In this document: positions 18,590 through 28,388 of the stretch, in pieces
Numbering within the stretch: position 1 is the first letter of the stretch
How the letters are laid out: each line of letters begins with the position of its first letter
Source of the DNA: Candidatus Babelota bacterium
GTDB taxonomy: Bacteria; Babelota; Babeliae; Babelales; UASB340
Length of the DNA stretch: 42,504 bases
Direction of reading: 5' to 3'
NCBI GenBank assembly: GCA_014730005.1
Contig: WJIY01000017.1
Location: 72,800 to 115,303 of the forward strand
The notes under the pieces: generated by a model
What the model saw: only the letters and a program-made list of their open reading frames with translations
Told to the model about the DNA's origin: nothing
Database searches by the model: none
Position numbers and translations under genes: made by a program

Positions 18590-19894
18590 CTAACTTCCTT
18601 TGCTTATTTTCCAGGAAATTATTATTCCTCTTGCTGCAAGAATTATTAAAATAAATTCAAACATCATTCGAAAACGTGCACATCCATCATGTCCTGTTAT
18701 AAACGCAAAATAAAAAATAAAAAACGATAAAAGAAAAAAAACTTCCCATCGTTTATTTAAAATTAAACTGCCAAAAGCTATCAAACAAAATAAATATCGT
18801 AACACATTCCAAACCAGTTCAAAAAATCCAACAACTCTTACAATACACGAACATGTACCTGCAGAGATATAGGTCATTATCCTACATAAAAAATCTCCTT
18901 TAGTTTTAAAAAATGAAACATCGCCACCTTTAGTTGTTGGTTCAACAAGAACCTTTAAATTTGTAGTAAATAATCCTAAAAAAGTTTTTAAAACATTAAG
19001 CAACCAAATTTTGAAACATAAAAATGGATTTTGTTTTAAAGTCTGCATCCAAAGTTGATTAATTTTTTTCCAACTTTTACTTTCAAGTTTGTTTCCATTC
19101 AAAAGCGATTGTATATGCAGCAATTCTTTTTTTATTGAGCTATTATTTTTACAAGCCAAAACTTTAGGTAAAAAATAAAAATAAAGATTTTCATTCCCCA
19201 AAGCTCCAACAACAAATTGATTATAAGTAATCTTATTAAAAGACATGTACCCTAAAATCGGCAAATAAAAAAAAAGAGAAAAAATAATTACAGATTTTAT
19301 TCTATTTTTTGCAAAAACAAGCAAAAATAAAATTATAAAAAAGATAAAATAAAGAGCAGCTGGTTTTATTGCAATAGACAAACCTAAACAAAAAGCTGAT
19401 TCAATTAAATACAAAATTAAATTTGTTCTTAAAAACAAAACAAACCGTTCTAAAAATAAAACCAAAAAAAATGACAATAAAATCTCGGTCAAAATAAATT
19501 GAGAAAATACTAAAAATCCTAAATTTATAGAAAAAAGAATAAATGAAATTATGGCTGTATTTTTATCAAATAAATAATTTGCTATCCTAAAAATTAAAAA
19601 TCCAGTCAAAAGAGCAAGTAAAATTTGAACAAAAATCAATACCCAATTATTAATACCAAAAATCTTATAAAGAATACCTATAAAAAATGCATATCCCATT
19701 GAATAATAAGGAATATCCAAAGCCTGACCAGATTGTACAAAGTTATTATATTTATGAAAGGTTATCGCATTATTTAAATAAGCTTTTGAATCTATATCTT
19801 GATGTGAATTAATAAAAGAAACATTTTTATATAATAAAAAAGAAAAAAATATAAAAGTAAATGAAAAAATAACTAAAATTTGTTTATGATCCAA
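18590..19894 (-). CDS. Polytopic GT-C-like (PMT/ArnT-type) membrane protein
   Basis: About 434 aa with some ten membrane helices. A first outer loop after helix 1 reads SHQDIDSKAYLNNAITFHKY, with two acidic residues as in GT39/ArnT-type enzymes, followed by the YYSMGYAFFIGILYKIFG segment. Near the C-terminus ITGHDGCARFRMMFEFILII matches the GxxR-x-R-x-P/F-E-P pattern of the two paralogs at 23.3-26.2 kb, so it is a more distant relative of them. The frame can be opened at 19909, but a TTG at 19894 has GGGAGAG 6 nt upstream and is preferred. It presumably transfers a sugar from a polyprenyl phosphate on the periplasmic side. The acceptor is unknown. Confidence 0.7.
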   Translation of the reverse strand: MDHKQILVIFSFTFIFFSFLLYKNVSFINSHQDIDSKAYLNNAITFHKYNNFVQSGQALDIPYYSMGYAFFIGILYKIFGINNWVLIFVQILLALLTGFLIFRIANYLFDKNTAIISFILFSINLGFLVFSQFILTEILLSFFLVLFLERFVLFLRTNLILYLIESAFCLGLSIAIKPAALYFIFFIILFLLVFAKNRIKSVIIFSLFFYLPILGYMSFNKITYNQFVVGALGNENLYFYFLPKVLACKNNSSIKKELLHIQSLLNGNKLESKSWKKINQLWMQTLKQNPFLCFKIWLLNVLKTFLGLFTTNLKVLVEPTTKGGDVSFFKTKGDFLCRIMTYISAGTCSCIVRVVGFFELVWNVLRYLFCLIAFGSLILNKRWEVFFLLSFFIFYFAFITGHDGCARFRMMFEFILIILAARGIIISWKISKGS

Positions 19895-19913
19895 TAAAAA
19901 CTCTCCCAAATTT

Positions 19914-21812
19914 TTATTTTAATGCAAAAAAATTTTGGAGTGTCCATTTTTGAACTGCAAAACTAAACTTAGACACATTGTAAACATTTTCTAAATTATT
20001 AATAGTGGGAGAAAAGAATTTTTTTTGCTTTTTTGAATTATTTAACAAATTTTTATAATACAATGGAAAATATTTTCCGTGTTCAAACCAGTGATATGTT
20101 GGAGCTGCAAATCCTATTTTTTTTCGATATATAATTTCATGTGGTAAAAATTTTTCTGCAACTTTTTTCAATAAATATTTATTAACTCCATTTTTAAATT
20201 TTAACTTAGATGGAACTTTTAACATAAATTCAACAATCTTATAATCCAAAAAAGGCACTCTAGATTCTATACTTGCAGCCATCGACATTTTATCTGCGCG
20301 CATCAAAAGTAATTCAGGCAAGCGTTGTTTTAATTCTAAATAAGTTAATTGATTTATAAAATCAGCATTTGACTTTACTTTCTTTAAATCATATAAATGC
20401 GAATTCAAAATATGAAAACTATCAAAATTTTTATTTTTAAAGATAATTTTCTTTTGATGTTCATTAAATGCTATTGCACCACCCCAAAATAAGAATCTAT
20501 TATTCGACCAATTTCTTAGCATTTCTACATAATGAGTATTTTTCGAAAATATATTTTTATAAGTTTTATATAAAAACTTTTTAATAATATTGGGTATAAT
20601 TCTTTGTGTAGGGCTCCAATATATATCATAAAAATTTTTATATTTTGCATATGTAGAATATCCAAAAAATAACTCATCTGCACCCTCTCCAACCTGAGTA
20701 ACTGTAATCCCATTATCTTTAGCAAGTTTTGCAACATAATAAAAAGGAATACAAACACAATCAGCAAGTGGTTCATCTAATTGATAAACCATCGTATTAT
20801 AAAAGTCGAAGGCTTCTTTTTCAGAAATAATAATTTCATGATGATCTGTATCAAAATTTTTTGATATTAATCTAGCCCATTTTAATTCATTAGATCGGAT
20901 GTCATCATTAAATGCAACCGTAAAAGTTTTAATTTTTTTACTAAATTGAGACATTAAGGCAACATTTAAACTTGAATCAACTCCACCTGATAAAAAAGCA
21001 CCTACAGCAACATCAGATATCATTCTTTTCTTTACAGCTTGTGTAATTAAGCCTTCAATTTTTTCTATGCAATAATTTTCATCATACAACTCATTTTGAT
21101 TTTCATCTTTTTTTTGAAATATATTCAATGGGCAATACCATTGTTTTTTATGTACTATTCTGCTCGAATTAACTTTTAAATAATAACCAGCTGGTAATTT
21201 AAAAACTTTATCAAAAATAGTATTAGGAGCAGGTGCACACATAAAAGTCAAATAATGATATAAAGATTCATCATTTATCTTTTTTTTATTCCATGGTAAC
21301 CGCCATAAAGCTTTTATTTCTGATGCAAAACTCAAAATATTTTCTTGTTCACTATAATATAAAGGTTTTACACCAATTCTATCTCGAATAAGATAGAGCT
21401 CATTTTTTTGTAAATCAAAAAGTGAAATTGCAAACATTCCATCTAAATGATCTAAAAAATCTATTCCCCAATGTTTGTATGCATAAATTAAACTTTCAGT
21501 ATCTGAATTAGAAAAATATTTATATCCAAAAGAGTTTAATTGTTTTCTTAAATCAAGGTGATTATAAATTTCTCCGTTGAAACAAATTATCACAGTTTTT
21601 TGTTTATCACTCATTGGCTGACAAGCACAAGAAGATAAATCAATAATACTCAACCTACGATGAACTAATCCAATTTGATATTTATCTGATTTCCAAATTC
21701 CAAAATCATCGGGACCTCTATGATATAGTGATTGTTGCATCTTATTTAATAAATTCTGATCAATCTCAAAATTTGTTTTTGATAAATTCAAAAATCCTGC
21801 AATTCCACACAC
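19914..21812 (-). CDS. asnB: AsnB-type glutamine-dependent amidotransferase
   Basis: Class II glutamine amidotransferase plus ATP-dependent synthetase, 632 aa. The nucleophile is C2 in MCGIAGF. The glutaminase domain continues with HRGPDD (31-36) and FNGEIYNH (78-85). The synthetase PP-loop is SGGVDSS at 275-281, followed by GEGADELFFGY and the ESRVPFLDYKIVEF block. Family homology is to asparagine synthetase, but copies inside glycan clusters commonly amidate the carboxyl of a uronic acid, as WbpS/WbtH-type proteins are thought to do. With wecC upstream making a ManNAc uronate, that role is plausible here, but plain asparagine synthesis cannot be excluded. It uses a GTG start immediately after the stop of the upstream gene. 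Confidence 0.92.
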   Translation of the reverse strand: MCGIAGFLNLSKTNFEIDQNLLNKMQQSLYHRGPDDFGIWKSDKYQIGLVHRRLSIIDLSSCACQPMSDKQKTVIICFNGEIYNHLDLRKQLNSFGYKYFSNSDTESLIYAYKHWGIDFLDHLDGMFAISLFDLQKNELYLIRDRIGVKPLYYSEQENILSFASEIKALWRLPWNKKKINDESLYHYLTFMCAPAPNTIFDKVFKLPAGYYLKVNSSRIVHKKQWYCPLNIFQKKDENQNELYDENYCIEKIEGLITQAVKKRMISDVAVGAFLSGGVDSSLNVALMSQFSKKIKTFTVAFNDDIRSNELKWARLISKNFDTDHHEIIISEKEAFDFYNTMVYQLDEPLADCVCIPFYYVAKLAKDNGITVTQVGEGADELFFGYSTYAKYKNFYDIYWSPTQRIIPNIIKKFLYKTYKNIFSKNTHYVEMLRNWSNNRFLFWGGAIAFNEHQKKIIFKNKNFDSFHILNSHLYDLKKVKSNADFINQLTYLELKQRLPELLLMRADKMSMAASIESRVPFLDYKIVEFMLKVPSKLKFKNGVNKYLLKKVAEKFLPHEIIYRKKIGFAAPTYHWFEHGKYFPLYYKNLLNNSKKQKKFFSPTINNLENVYNVSKFSFAVQKWTLQNFFALK

Positions 21813-23282
21813 TTAAACCACCAAATCATGTTTTTCATTTTTTACAAATTGATTACTCAAAATCAATTCTTCATTTTTTATAATATCTTCAACAGATTGA
21901 ATTGCAGAAATCATTGCAAGATCCATATTATTATACTGATGAAGACCATTGCGGCCCATCAATTTTAAATTTGAAAAATTATTCAAATAATCTAAAATAA
22001 TTCTTAAATGATCTTGATAATTCGCGTCATAAACAGGATAAGCATACCCTTCTCTTAAAATCATTCCATCAATTATATCTTCACTTTTTACCAATCCCAT
22101 TTTTTGTAATTCTGCTTTACCAATTTCTAAAATTTTATCATCGGACATTTTCCATAAAACGTCATGTTCGTATGTAAAATATTCAAGGCTTAATCCCGTA
22201 TGATTGTCATCATCAACCATATACATTGAAAAATTATTCATATTTCCAATTCTGCCCATCATAACCTCCTTTTCATGAATATATAACCAATGATCTGGGC
22301 AAATATTTTTTTTATTTACAATCAAATTAACAGTTATCAATGCACGATAGCATAATTTTTTAGCAGCATTTACTATCATTTTTCCTGGCAAAGGATCCAA
22401 TCTTAAAATTAAATCTTTTAAAGGCATCGAGGATAAAAAATAATCTCCAAAATGTTCTGTTAAATTTCTTTCATCATTTGCCTTATCTGATGAATTGTAA
22501 GTTAATAAAGATTTAATTTTAAAATTTTTATGTTTTATTCTAACAACATTTTGATTCAAAGCTATCTTGCCTCCATAATCTTGATAAATTTTTCTACACA
22601 CTTTGTTCCATAAAGTTCCCGCACCAAAAGAGGGATAAAAAAATTTATCATTTAATGTTCTTGGAACATTTTTTTTAAACCAACGCCCAAAAAATGCATA
22701 AAATATGGCAGATGACAATGAAAACCTTTTAATTCTTTGTGCTGCCCAATCTGCAGAAATTTCTTTACAAGAAATCCCCCATACTTTTTCGGTATAGGTT
22801 TTGAAAAAAATAGAAAAAAGTCGATGTCCAAACCGGTTAGTTACCCAATCCTGAAAAGAACTAACATTTTTTATAGGAAACATTCTAATTTTTAAATAAC
22901 TTAGAATACAACGAATACATTCAAAAATAGAAAGACCACGTAAAACATTTAATGGTTGCAATGGATAATGGAACAAATGGTTTTTATAATATATGCGAGT
23001 AAATCTACTCAACTGAATAAAATCATTGCCATAAATTCTCTCCTCTTCCATCACATCATGCCACCATTTATTTATTTTTTCAGATTCAGTAATGAAATGA
23101 TGTGGACCTATATCAAACTTGCATTTTTTATACTCAAGAGTTTTCGAAAGTCCACCAACAACAGAATCTTTTTCCAAAATCTGAACATTAAAATTACTAG
23201 ATTTTAATAATTCAAAAGCTGCTGTTAATCCAGCAGGTCCCGCACCAATTATTACAACATTTTTTTTTAACTTTTCATCCAT
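21813..23282 (-). CDS. FAD-dependent oxidoreductase, protoporphyrinogen-oxidase/UDP-galactopyranose-mutase-like
   Basis: A 489-aa flavoprotein of the amine-oxidase/UGM-like superfamily that recurs in glycan clusters. The FAD loop VVIIGAGPAGLTAAFEL is at 9-25, followed by an acidic strand end LEKDSVVGGLSKT and the substrate-side DIGPHHFI. Other segments, TEKVWGISCKEISADWAAQR and YPSFGAGTLWNKV, are typical of this group. The C-terminal FAD contact is GRNGLHQYNNMDLAM. The frame extends to 23318, but the ATG at 23282 puts the flavin loop at the usual distance and has GAGAG before it. It overlaps the upstream gene by 16 nt. The reaction is unknown; mutase or redox modification of a sugar is suggested only by context. 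Confidence 0.82.
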   Translation of the reverse strand: MDEKLKKNVVIIGAGPAGLTAAFELLKSSNFNVQILEKDSVVGGLSKTLEYKKCKFDIGPHHFITESEKINKWWHDVMEEERIYGNDFIQLSRFTRIYYKNHLFHYPLQPLNVLRGLSIFECIRCILSYLKIRMFPIKNVSSFQDWVTNRFGHRLFSIFFKTYTEKVWGISCKEISADWAAQRIKRFSLSSAIFYAFFGRWFKKNVPRTLNDKFFYPSFGAGTLWNKVCRKIYQDYGGKIALNQNVVRIKHKNFKIKSLLTYNSSDKANDERNLTEHFGDYFLSSMPLKDLILRLDPLPGKMIVNAAKKLCYRALITVNLIVNKKNICPDHWLYIHEKEVMMGRIGNMNNFSMYMVDDDNHTGLSLEYFTYEHDVLWKMSDDKILEIGKAELQKMGLVKSEDIIDGMILREGYAYPVYDANYQDHLRIILDYLNNFSNLKLMGRNGLHQYNNMDLAMISAIQSVEDIIKNEELILSNQFVKNEKHDLVV

Positions 23283-24670
23283 AACACTCTCTTTTTCCTG
23301 AAAAAAAATTGCACCCAAAACTTAAATGACAATATTATCAAAAATGGTTCTATGGGCAACCTCAGACGAGCAAATCCACAAGCAATTGTTAAAAAAATCA
23401 ATATTCCAGAAATAACAACAGTTTTAACTAATAAACATAATAATTCGAAATCAAAAAACGAATTTACAACAAAACCCAAAAAACCTATCCATAAAAAAAC
23501 AAAAAATAAAATTTCCATGTAAATTAGAAAAATAAAAAATTTATTTGATGTATTTGGAATCAAGAATCTCAAAAAAATATTCTTCCAAGATCTATTCAAA
23601 TCATATTTTGGTAAATTTTCTACAGAATCTATAAATAACAGCTCTGCACTGTATAAAGAAAAACATGTTTTAAAAATATTTATTAAAAAATGCTGTACTG
23701 TTAAAAATGGATAACTAAAAAAACAATTTAAAGATACTTCTTGCATTACATTGCAATATTCAATTGCATTTAATGAATTTATTTTTTTTTGTTCTTTTAC
23801 AGCTTTAATATCATCACATTGCTTAGTTAAAAAATTTAACGATGTAACATAATCACATTGATTTGCCTTCATCAAAATTATAGCAGCCGAATGTTTTAAA
23901 AAATGAATTCCAGGTAAAGTATGAAAAAATATATAACCAGTTAAAAGCCAATTACGTAAAAGCCAACCAAAAACAATTAAAAACCAACCAGAAAATAAAA
24001 AAAGGCATAATTTTAATTTTTTCCTCCAATCGTTTTTCAATGTCAATAACAAAAATAATAAACCTATAATCAAATGATGTCCCACGGGACGAATTAATGA
24101 TGCAATACCTAAAAAAATTCCAGCCAAAAACATTTTTTTTAATTTAATGTTTAAATTAAAATTTAAACAAAAAAATAAATGCAAATTTGGTAAAAATAAA
24201 ATACAAAATAACAAAAAAAATATTGTAAAAAATGACTCTGTTAATGCTAAACCAGAAAATAAAATGTATCCCAAATGAAAAATGCTAAAAATAGAAACTA
24301 ATTTTGCTAACAATAAATCTGTGGAAAACAAAATTAAAGAAAGAATAAAAAGTAAAACTGGAATAAATGACGCAAAAAAAACTTGAACCCATAAGAAATT
24401 TTTTATGTCAGTATCATTAAATAATTTATAAAAAAAAGATAAAAACAAAGAGTAACCAGGAACTCGATAAAAATGATTTGAGCCATCCATATTTTTAATT
24501 CCATGACCATTTGCAACCATTTTTGCAACATTGTGATAAACATAAGTATCGTAATTCCAATAATTTTCATTTTTACTTAAAAAAAATCCAAAAAACAAAC
24601 CCCTGATAATAAATGAAACTACAAATAAACAAATTAAAAATTTTATATTATCTTTAAACAATTCGCTCAA
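23267..24670 (-). CDS. GT-C-like membrane glycosyltransferase (tandem paralog A)
   Basis: A 467-aa membrane protein of the ArnT/PMT (GT39-like) type. Helix 1 is ICLFVVSFIIRGLFFGF. The first outer loop has the acidic residue in NYWNYDTYVYHNVAK, then FYRVPGYSLFLSFFYKLF. About eleven further helices follow, and the last outer loop reads GFARLRLPIEPFLIIL. The same elements occur in the same order in the next gene upstream (24667-26184), so the two arose by duplication. The start is a TTG whose TTGA overlaps the upstream stop by 4 nt, with GGTGAG before it. It probably adds a polyprenyl-phosphate sugar at the periplasmic face. Substrate unknown. Confidence 0.75.
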   Translation of the reverse strand: MSELFKDNIKFLICLFVVSFIIRGLFFGFFLSKNENYWNYDTYVYHNVAKMVANGHGIKNMDGSNHFYRVPGYSLFLSFFYKLFNDTDIKNFLWVQVFFASFIPVLLFILSLILFSTDLLLAKLVSIFSIFHLGYILFSGLALTESFFTIFFLLFCILFLPNLHLFFCLNFNLNIKLKKMFLAGIFLGIASLIRPVGHHLIIGLLFLLLTLKNDWRKKLKLCLFLFSGWFLIVFGWLLRNWLLTGYIFFHTLPGIHFLKHSAAIILMKANQCDYVTSLNFLTKQCDDIKAVKEQKKINSLNAIEYCNVMQEVSLNCFFSYPFLTVQHFLINIFKTCFSLYSAELLFIDSVENLPKYDLNRSWKNIFLRFLIPNTSNKFFIFLIYMEILFFVFLWIGFLGFVVNSFFDFELLCLLVKTVVISGILIFLTIACGFARLRLPIEPFLIILSFKFWVQFFFRKKRVLWMKS

Positions 24671-26184
24671 ACTTTAAACTCACCAAAAAATCTTTTAAAT
24701 AAATTTGCCCAAAAACTGAATGAAAAAATTATTAAAAATGGTTCAATTGGTAATCGCATTCTGCTATATCCACCGGAAAGACCAATAAAAATAAAAAACC
24801 AAATAAATGGAATAACTTTTAAAAAGGAACATAAATAATATCTTTTAAAAATCGCTAAAATAATAAACCCAAAAAATCCAACCAAAATAAACATAAATAA
24901 TAAAATCTCTACCCAAATAATTAATCTTAAAAAAACACTATCAACTTTAGGTAATAAATACCGTTCAAACAAAGACCAAAGATTTCTATTTTTATTAAAA
25001 TAATCAAATTCTTTTCGATTATTATATAAGTAAACAATTTCGGCACTATATAAAGACAAACTAGTTCGTAAAATATCTGTTATCCAATTTTTGATTGCCA
25101 AAATTGGATAATTTTTAAAATATTTTATAGCTAAATCTTGACGAATATTACAAAGCTCAATTTCATTTAATTTTCTATTTAATTTTTGTTCTTGATTTTG
25201 AACAATTTGATCTAGCTGATTTTGTAAATATTTTTTTGAATCTTCATAAGATAAATTTTGTGTATGTGTTACAATTCTTGCCGCAGAAAAATATAAAAAA
25301 TGACCACCAGGTAATGTATGAAAAAATATATATCCAGTTAGCATCCAATTTCTTAGCAACCACCAAAAAACAATAAATAACCATCCGCTAAAAAGGAAAA
25401 CAATTTTTTTTATTTTTATTTTTAAAATATCTGATGAAAAAAACAAAAGTATGATAGGCAAAATAATCATATAATGACCAACCGGTCTTACTAATGATGT
25501 CATTCCCAAAAAAATACCCGCCAGAAATATTTTTTTACATTCATTATATTTAATTTTTTTTTCATATTTAACCTCTTGCTCTTTTTCTAAAGCAATAAAT
25601 GAAGGTCCAGTACATATTTCTGAACTACAATATAAAAATGGATTCATTTTTTCTAAATCTTGGTAACTAAAATAATGACGTCTACAAAAAAACAAATGAA
25701 AACTTGAAAAATATAAAATTGAAAAAATTAAAAACAAAAAAATAAATAATGATTCTGTCATAAAAAAACCTGAATACAAAATCAAGCCTAAATGAAAAGC
25801 ACTATAAATACTCGCGATTTTTGCAAGTAATAATAATTTGGGAAATAAAACAAGTGATAATAAAAAAATTAATATTGGAATCAAAGATGCTAAAATCAAC
25901 TGAAACCATAAAGCTTTATTTATTGCCATATCAAAAATTTTATAAAATAATGACAAAAAAAGAGGATAACCTGGCACTCTATAAAAATTATATTGCCCGT
26001 TAGTTACATAACCTTTATTTTGCGCAATATTAATTGCAATTTTATGATAAGCATTAGAATCAACCTGCCAATAATTTTTATTTCTATTCAAATAAAAATT
26101 AAAAACTAAAGCTCGAATAATAAAAGAAACGATTAATAAAATAAATAAAAATTTCTTCTCTTTTTTTGCAATTTCTATAAACAC
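24667..26184 (-). CDS. GT-C-like membrane glycosyltransferase (tandem paralog B)
   Basis: A 505-aa paralog of the preceding protein: helix 1 LIVSFIIRALVFNF, outer loop NYWQVDSNAYHKIA, YNFYRVPGYPLFLSLFYKIF, LLRNWMLTGYIFFHTLPGGH and the C-terminal GYSRMRLPIEPFLIIF all align. It has an extra hydrophilic loop of about 50 residues after FHLFFC, rich in K and E, absent from paralog A. The frame can be read from 26238, but a GTG at 26184 is preferred: GGAGAG lies 5 nt before it, and it begins 16 nt after the upstream stop instead of overlapping by 38 nt. GT39-like transfer from a polyprenyl-phosphate sugar is inferred. Confidence 0.75.
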   Translation of the reverse strand: MFIEIAKKEKKFLFILLIVSFIIRALVFNFYLNRNKNYWQVDSNAYHKIAINIAQNKGYVTNGQYNFYRVPGYPLFLSLFYKIFDMAINKALWFQLILASLIPILIFLLSLVLFPKLLLLAKIASIYSAFHLGLILYSGFFMTESLFIFLFLIFSILYFSSFHLFFCRRHYFSYQDLEKMNPFLYCSSEICTGPSFIALEKEQEVKYEKKIKYNECKKIFLAGIFLGMTSLVRPVGHYMIILPIILLFFSSDILKIKIKKIVFLFSGWLFIVFWWLLRNWMLTGYIFFHTLPGGHFLYFSAARIVTHTQNLSYEDSKKYLQNQLDQIVQNQEQKLNRKLNEIELCNIRQDLAIKYFKNYPILAIKNWITDILRTSLSLYSAEIVYLYNNRKEFDYFNKNRNLWSLFERYLLPKVDSVFLRLIIWVEILLFMFILVGFFGFIILAIFKRYYLCSFLKVIPFIWFFIFIGLSGGYSRMRLPIEPFLIIFSFSFWANLFKRFFGEFKV

Positions 26185-26200
26185 TAGCTCTCCAAATTTT

Positions 26201-28375
26201 TTAATCAAAATTCTCCCATCCCCCACCCTGTCTTGCAAGTTTATCTGCTATTAAACTTATTTTTGTTGCCATAATAATCCTCGAAAAAGAAATTGGTTCT
26301 TTTTTATTTCTATTTTTAGCTGCCTGTATAAATTGAGTTAATAAATTTTCATGCCCTTTATCTGGTGTTTTAACTTTTTTATTAAAATATGTAGGTAATC
26401 CATAACCTTTTAAACAAATAAAATCATCCATTAATATTGTTTTACCATCAAAAAATATTTCCATTCGTTCTTTTCCAATTTCACTTTCACCAATTGATGT
26501 ATAAGTTAAAGAACAACACGAACCATCCTTCATATTTAAATTAATAATTACATTATCATTACATAAAATATCATCATTTCTACAATTCAATGCCAAAACA
26601 GAAATATTTAACGGCTCAGAATCTATCAAAAAACAAAATAGATCAAAAATATGACACGCTTCCCCTATAATTCTTCCTCCATTTTGTTGATCCTGAATCC
26701 AATGTTCTTTGGGAATAAAGCCAACATTCATCCTATAATTAATAATTAAAGGATTAATCCTCTTACTTATTTCCTTTTTGATTTGCATACAAAAAGGGGA
26801 AAAAGAACGATTGAAATCAACACAATATAAAGAATTTGGATTTTTATCCAAAAATTCTTTCAATAATTTTAATTCATTAAAATTTACAGCTGCTGGTTTT
26901 TCAACAAATACCGCTTTACCGGATTTTAAACTTTCAATGCTTTGAATAAAATGAAATTTATGTGGAGTGGATATAACAACCATATTAATATCATTATCAA
27001 TAATAGTATTACGAATATCATTTCCTATATGTTTTATTTCATAACGTTTGGCAATATTAACAAGATTAGTCAAATCAGTATCAATAACATAATCAATCTT
27101 AATTTTATTATTTTTAAACAAAAGAGGTAATAATTTAACTTTTGCAAACCCACCTACACCAACAAAACCAACATTGATTTTACCTTTTGGAACTGTATAT
27201 TCTTTAACATCGATATCTTGTTTTTGTTTAAAATTATTCGAAATGTCTTGGGAACAATCATAATTTTGATAAGAAAATAAAGCACCCAAACTTTTTCCAT
27301 CTCTTAAATAAGAATATGCTATTTCAATTTGATCCAATCCAAACTCTTGAGAAATTAAAGAATCAATGTCTATTTTTTGTTGTTCAATTAAATTAACAAA
27401 TAATTCCATATTACGATTTTCTGTCCAACGAATATATGCATAAGGGTATTGCATACTTTTTTGTTCATATAAAGAATCATACCTTCCAGGTCCATAAGAA
27501 CATGAAATTAAAAAATCAATCTCTTTAGAATAAAAATCTTCACGCTTAAAATCTAACTTTACATCTCCAACTAAAACAACTTTACCTTTTCTTCTGGTAA
27601 TACTCATAGCATTATCAATAATAAAGCCTGAAGAAGAAGCTGCTGTAATAATTGTTGTATCAACACCATAATGAGAAGTTATAAAATCTATTTCTTTTCT
27701 TAAATTGACCATTGATGGATTTAAAACAAAATCAGTTCCAATTTTTTTTGCCTTTTCTAATCTATCTTGCTGTAAATCCACTCCAATAACCTGACATCCT
27801 GATAATTTTGCAAGCTGCACAGTAATTTGTCCTATCAACCCCAAACCCAACACACAAATTTTTTCCCCCAATCGCAATTCAGCTCTTCTTATACCCTGCA
27901 TAGCAATTGCGCCAATTGTAGAAATACTAGCTTGTTTTAAAAACTTTTTATTTTTAACTTTAGTAACTAAATTTTGTGGAACACAAACAACTTGCGCATG
28001 ATTAGCTAATCCAGATCCTGCACACGCAACATAATCCCCTATTCTTAGGTTTTGTACACTTTTACCAACAGCAATAATTTGACCAGAACATGAATATCCA
28101 ATATTTATTAAATTATCTTTTTTGCTTTTTATAAGAGAAATAGTTCCGCTTATTCCGTTCTCTTTTATTGCACCCAAAACTTTTTGTGTATTTTCTTTTG
28201 AGTTCGCTAAAAATTTATTGATTAATGACTTTTTAGAAGTATTCAAAGTAGCAATTTCAGTTCCACTACTAATAAAAGAAAAAGCAACTTTCACCAAAAC
28301 ATCATTTTCACCAACAATAGGAGTTGGTACATCATGCAATAAAGCTTTTCCTTTTTGCAAAAAAACTTGCTTCAT
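26201..28375 (-). CDS. Two-domain oxidoreductase: MDR alcohol-dehydrogenase domain fused to Gfo/Idh/MocA domain
   Basis: A 724-aa fusion. Residues 1 to about 370 are a medium-chain dehydrogenase/reductase: GroES-like part, then the NAD loop VLGLGLIGQITVQLAKLSG at 175-193. Residues about 398-724 are a Gfo/Idh/MocA oxidoreductase: NVGFVGVGGFAKVKLLPLL at 401-419, the EKP motif at 493-495, and the QNGGRIIGEACHIFDLFCF active-site helix. The fusion is known from exopolysaccharide and O-antigen clusters (called a bi-domain oxidoreductase) but has no well-established reaction; a paired oxidation and reduction of a sugar is an inference. AAAGGAAAG precedes the ATG. It lies 13 nt after wecC. Confidence 0.9.
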   Translation of the reverse strand: MKQVFLQKGKALLHDVPTPIVGENDVLVKVAFSFISSGTEIATLNTSKKSLINKFLANSKENTQKVLGAIKENGISGTISLIKSKKDNLINIGYSCSGQIIAVGKSVQNLRIGDYVACAGSGLANHAQVVCVPQNLVTKVKNKKFLKQASISTIGAIAMQGIRRAELRLGEKICVLGLGLIGQITVQLAKLSGCQVIGVDLQQDRLEKAKKIGTDFVLNPSMVNLRKEIDFITSHYGVDTTIITAASSSGFIIDNAMSITRRKGKVVLVGDVKLDFKREDFYSKEIDFLISCSYGPGRYDSLYEQKSMQYPYAYIRWTENRNMELFVNLIEQQKIDIDSLISQEFGLDQIEIAYSYLRDGKSLGALFSYQNYDCSQDISNNFKQKQDIDVKEYTVPKGKINVGFVGVGGFAKVKLLPLLFKNNKIKIDYVIDTDLTNLVNIAKRYEIKHIGNDIRNTIIDNDINMVVISTPHKFHFIQSIESLKSGKAVFVEKPAAVNFNELKLLKEFLDKNPNSLYCVDFNRSFSPFCMQIKKEISKRINPLIINYRMNVGFIPKEHWIQDQQNGGRIIGEACHIFDLFCFLIDSEPLNISVLALNCRNDDILCNDNVIINLNMKDGSCCSLTYTSIGESEIGKERMEIFFDGKTILMDDFICLKGYGLPTYFNKKVKTPDKGHENLLTQFIQAAKNRNKKEPISFSRIIMATKISLIADKLARQGGGWENFD

Positions 28376-28388
28376 TTTCTACTTTCCT

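Noticed and set aside
18316-18654. Plus-strand 112-aa frame across manC
   Set aside because: Antisense to the conserved pyrophosphorylase signature; no independent evidence.
20525-20776. Small frame inside asnB on the same strand
   Set aside because: It is an out-of-frame reading of the well-conserved synthetase domain and has no ribosome-binding site or family match.
26185-26238. N-terminal extension of GT-C paralog B to 26238
   Set aside because: It would overlap the upstream gene by 38 nt; a GGAGAG site supports the GTG at 26184.
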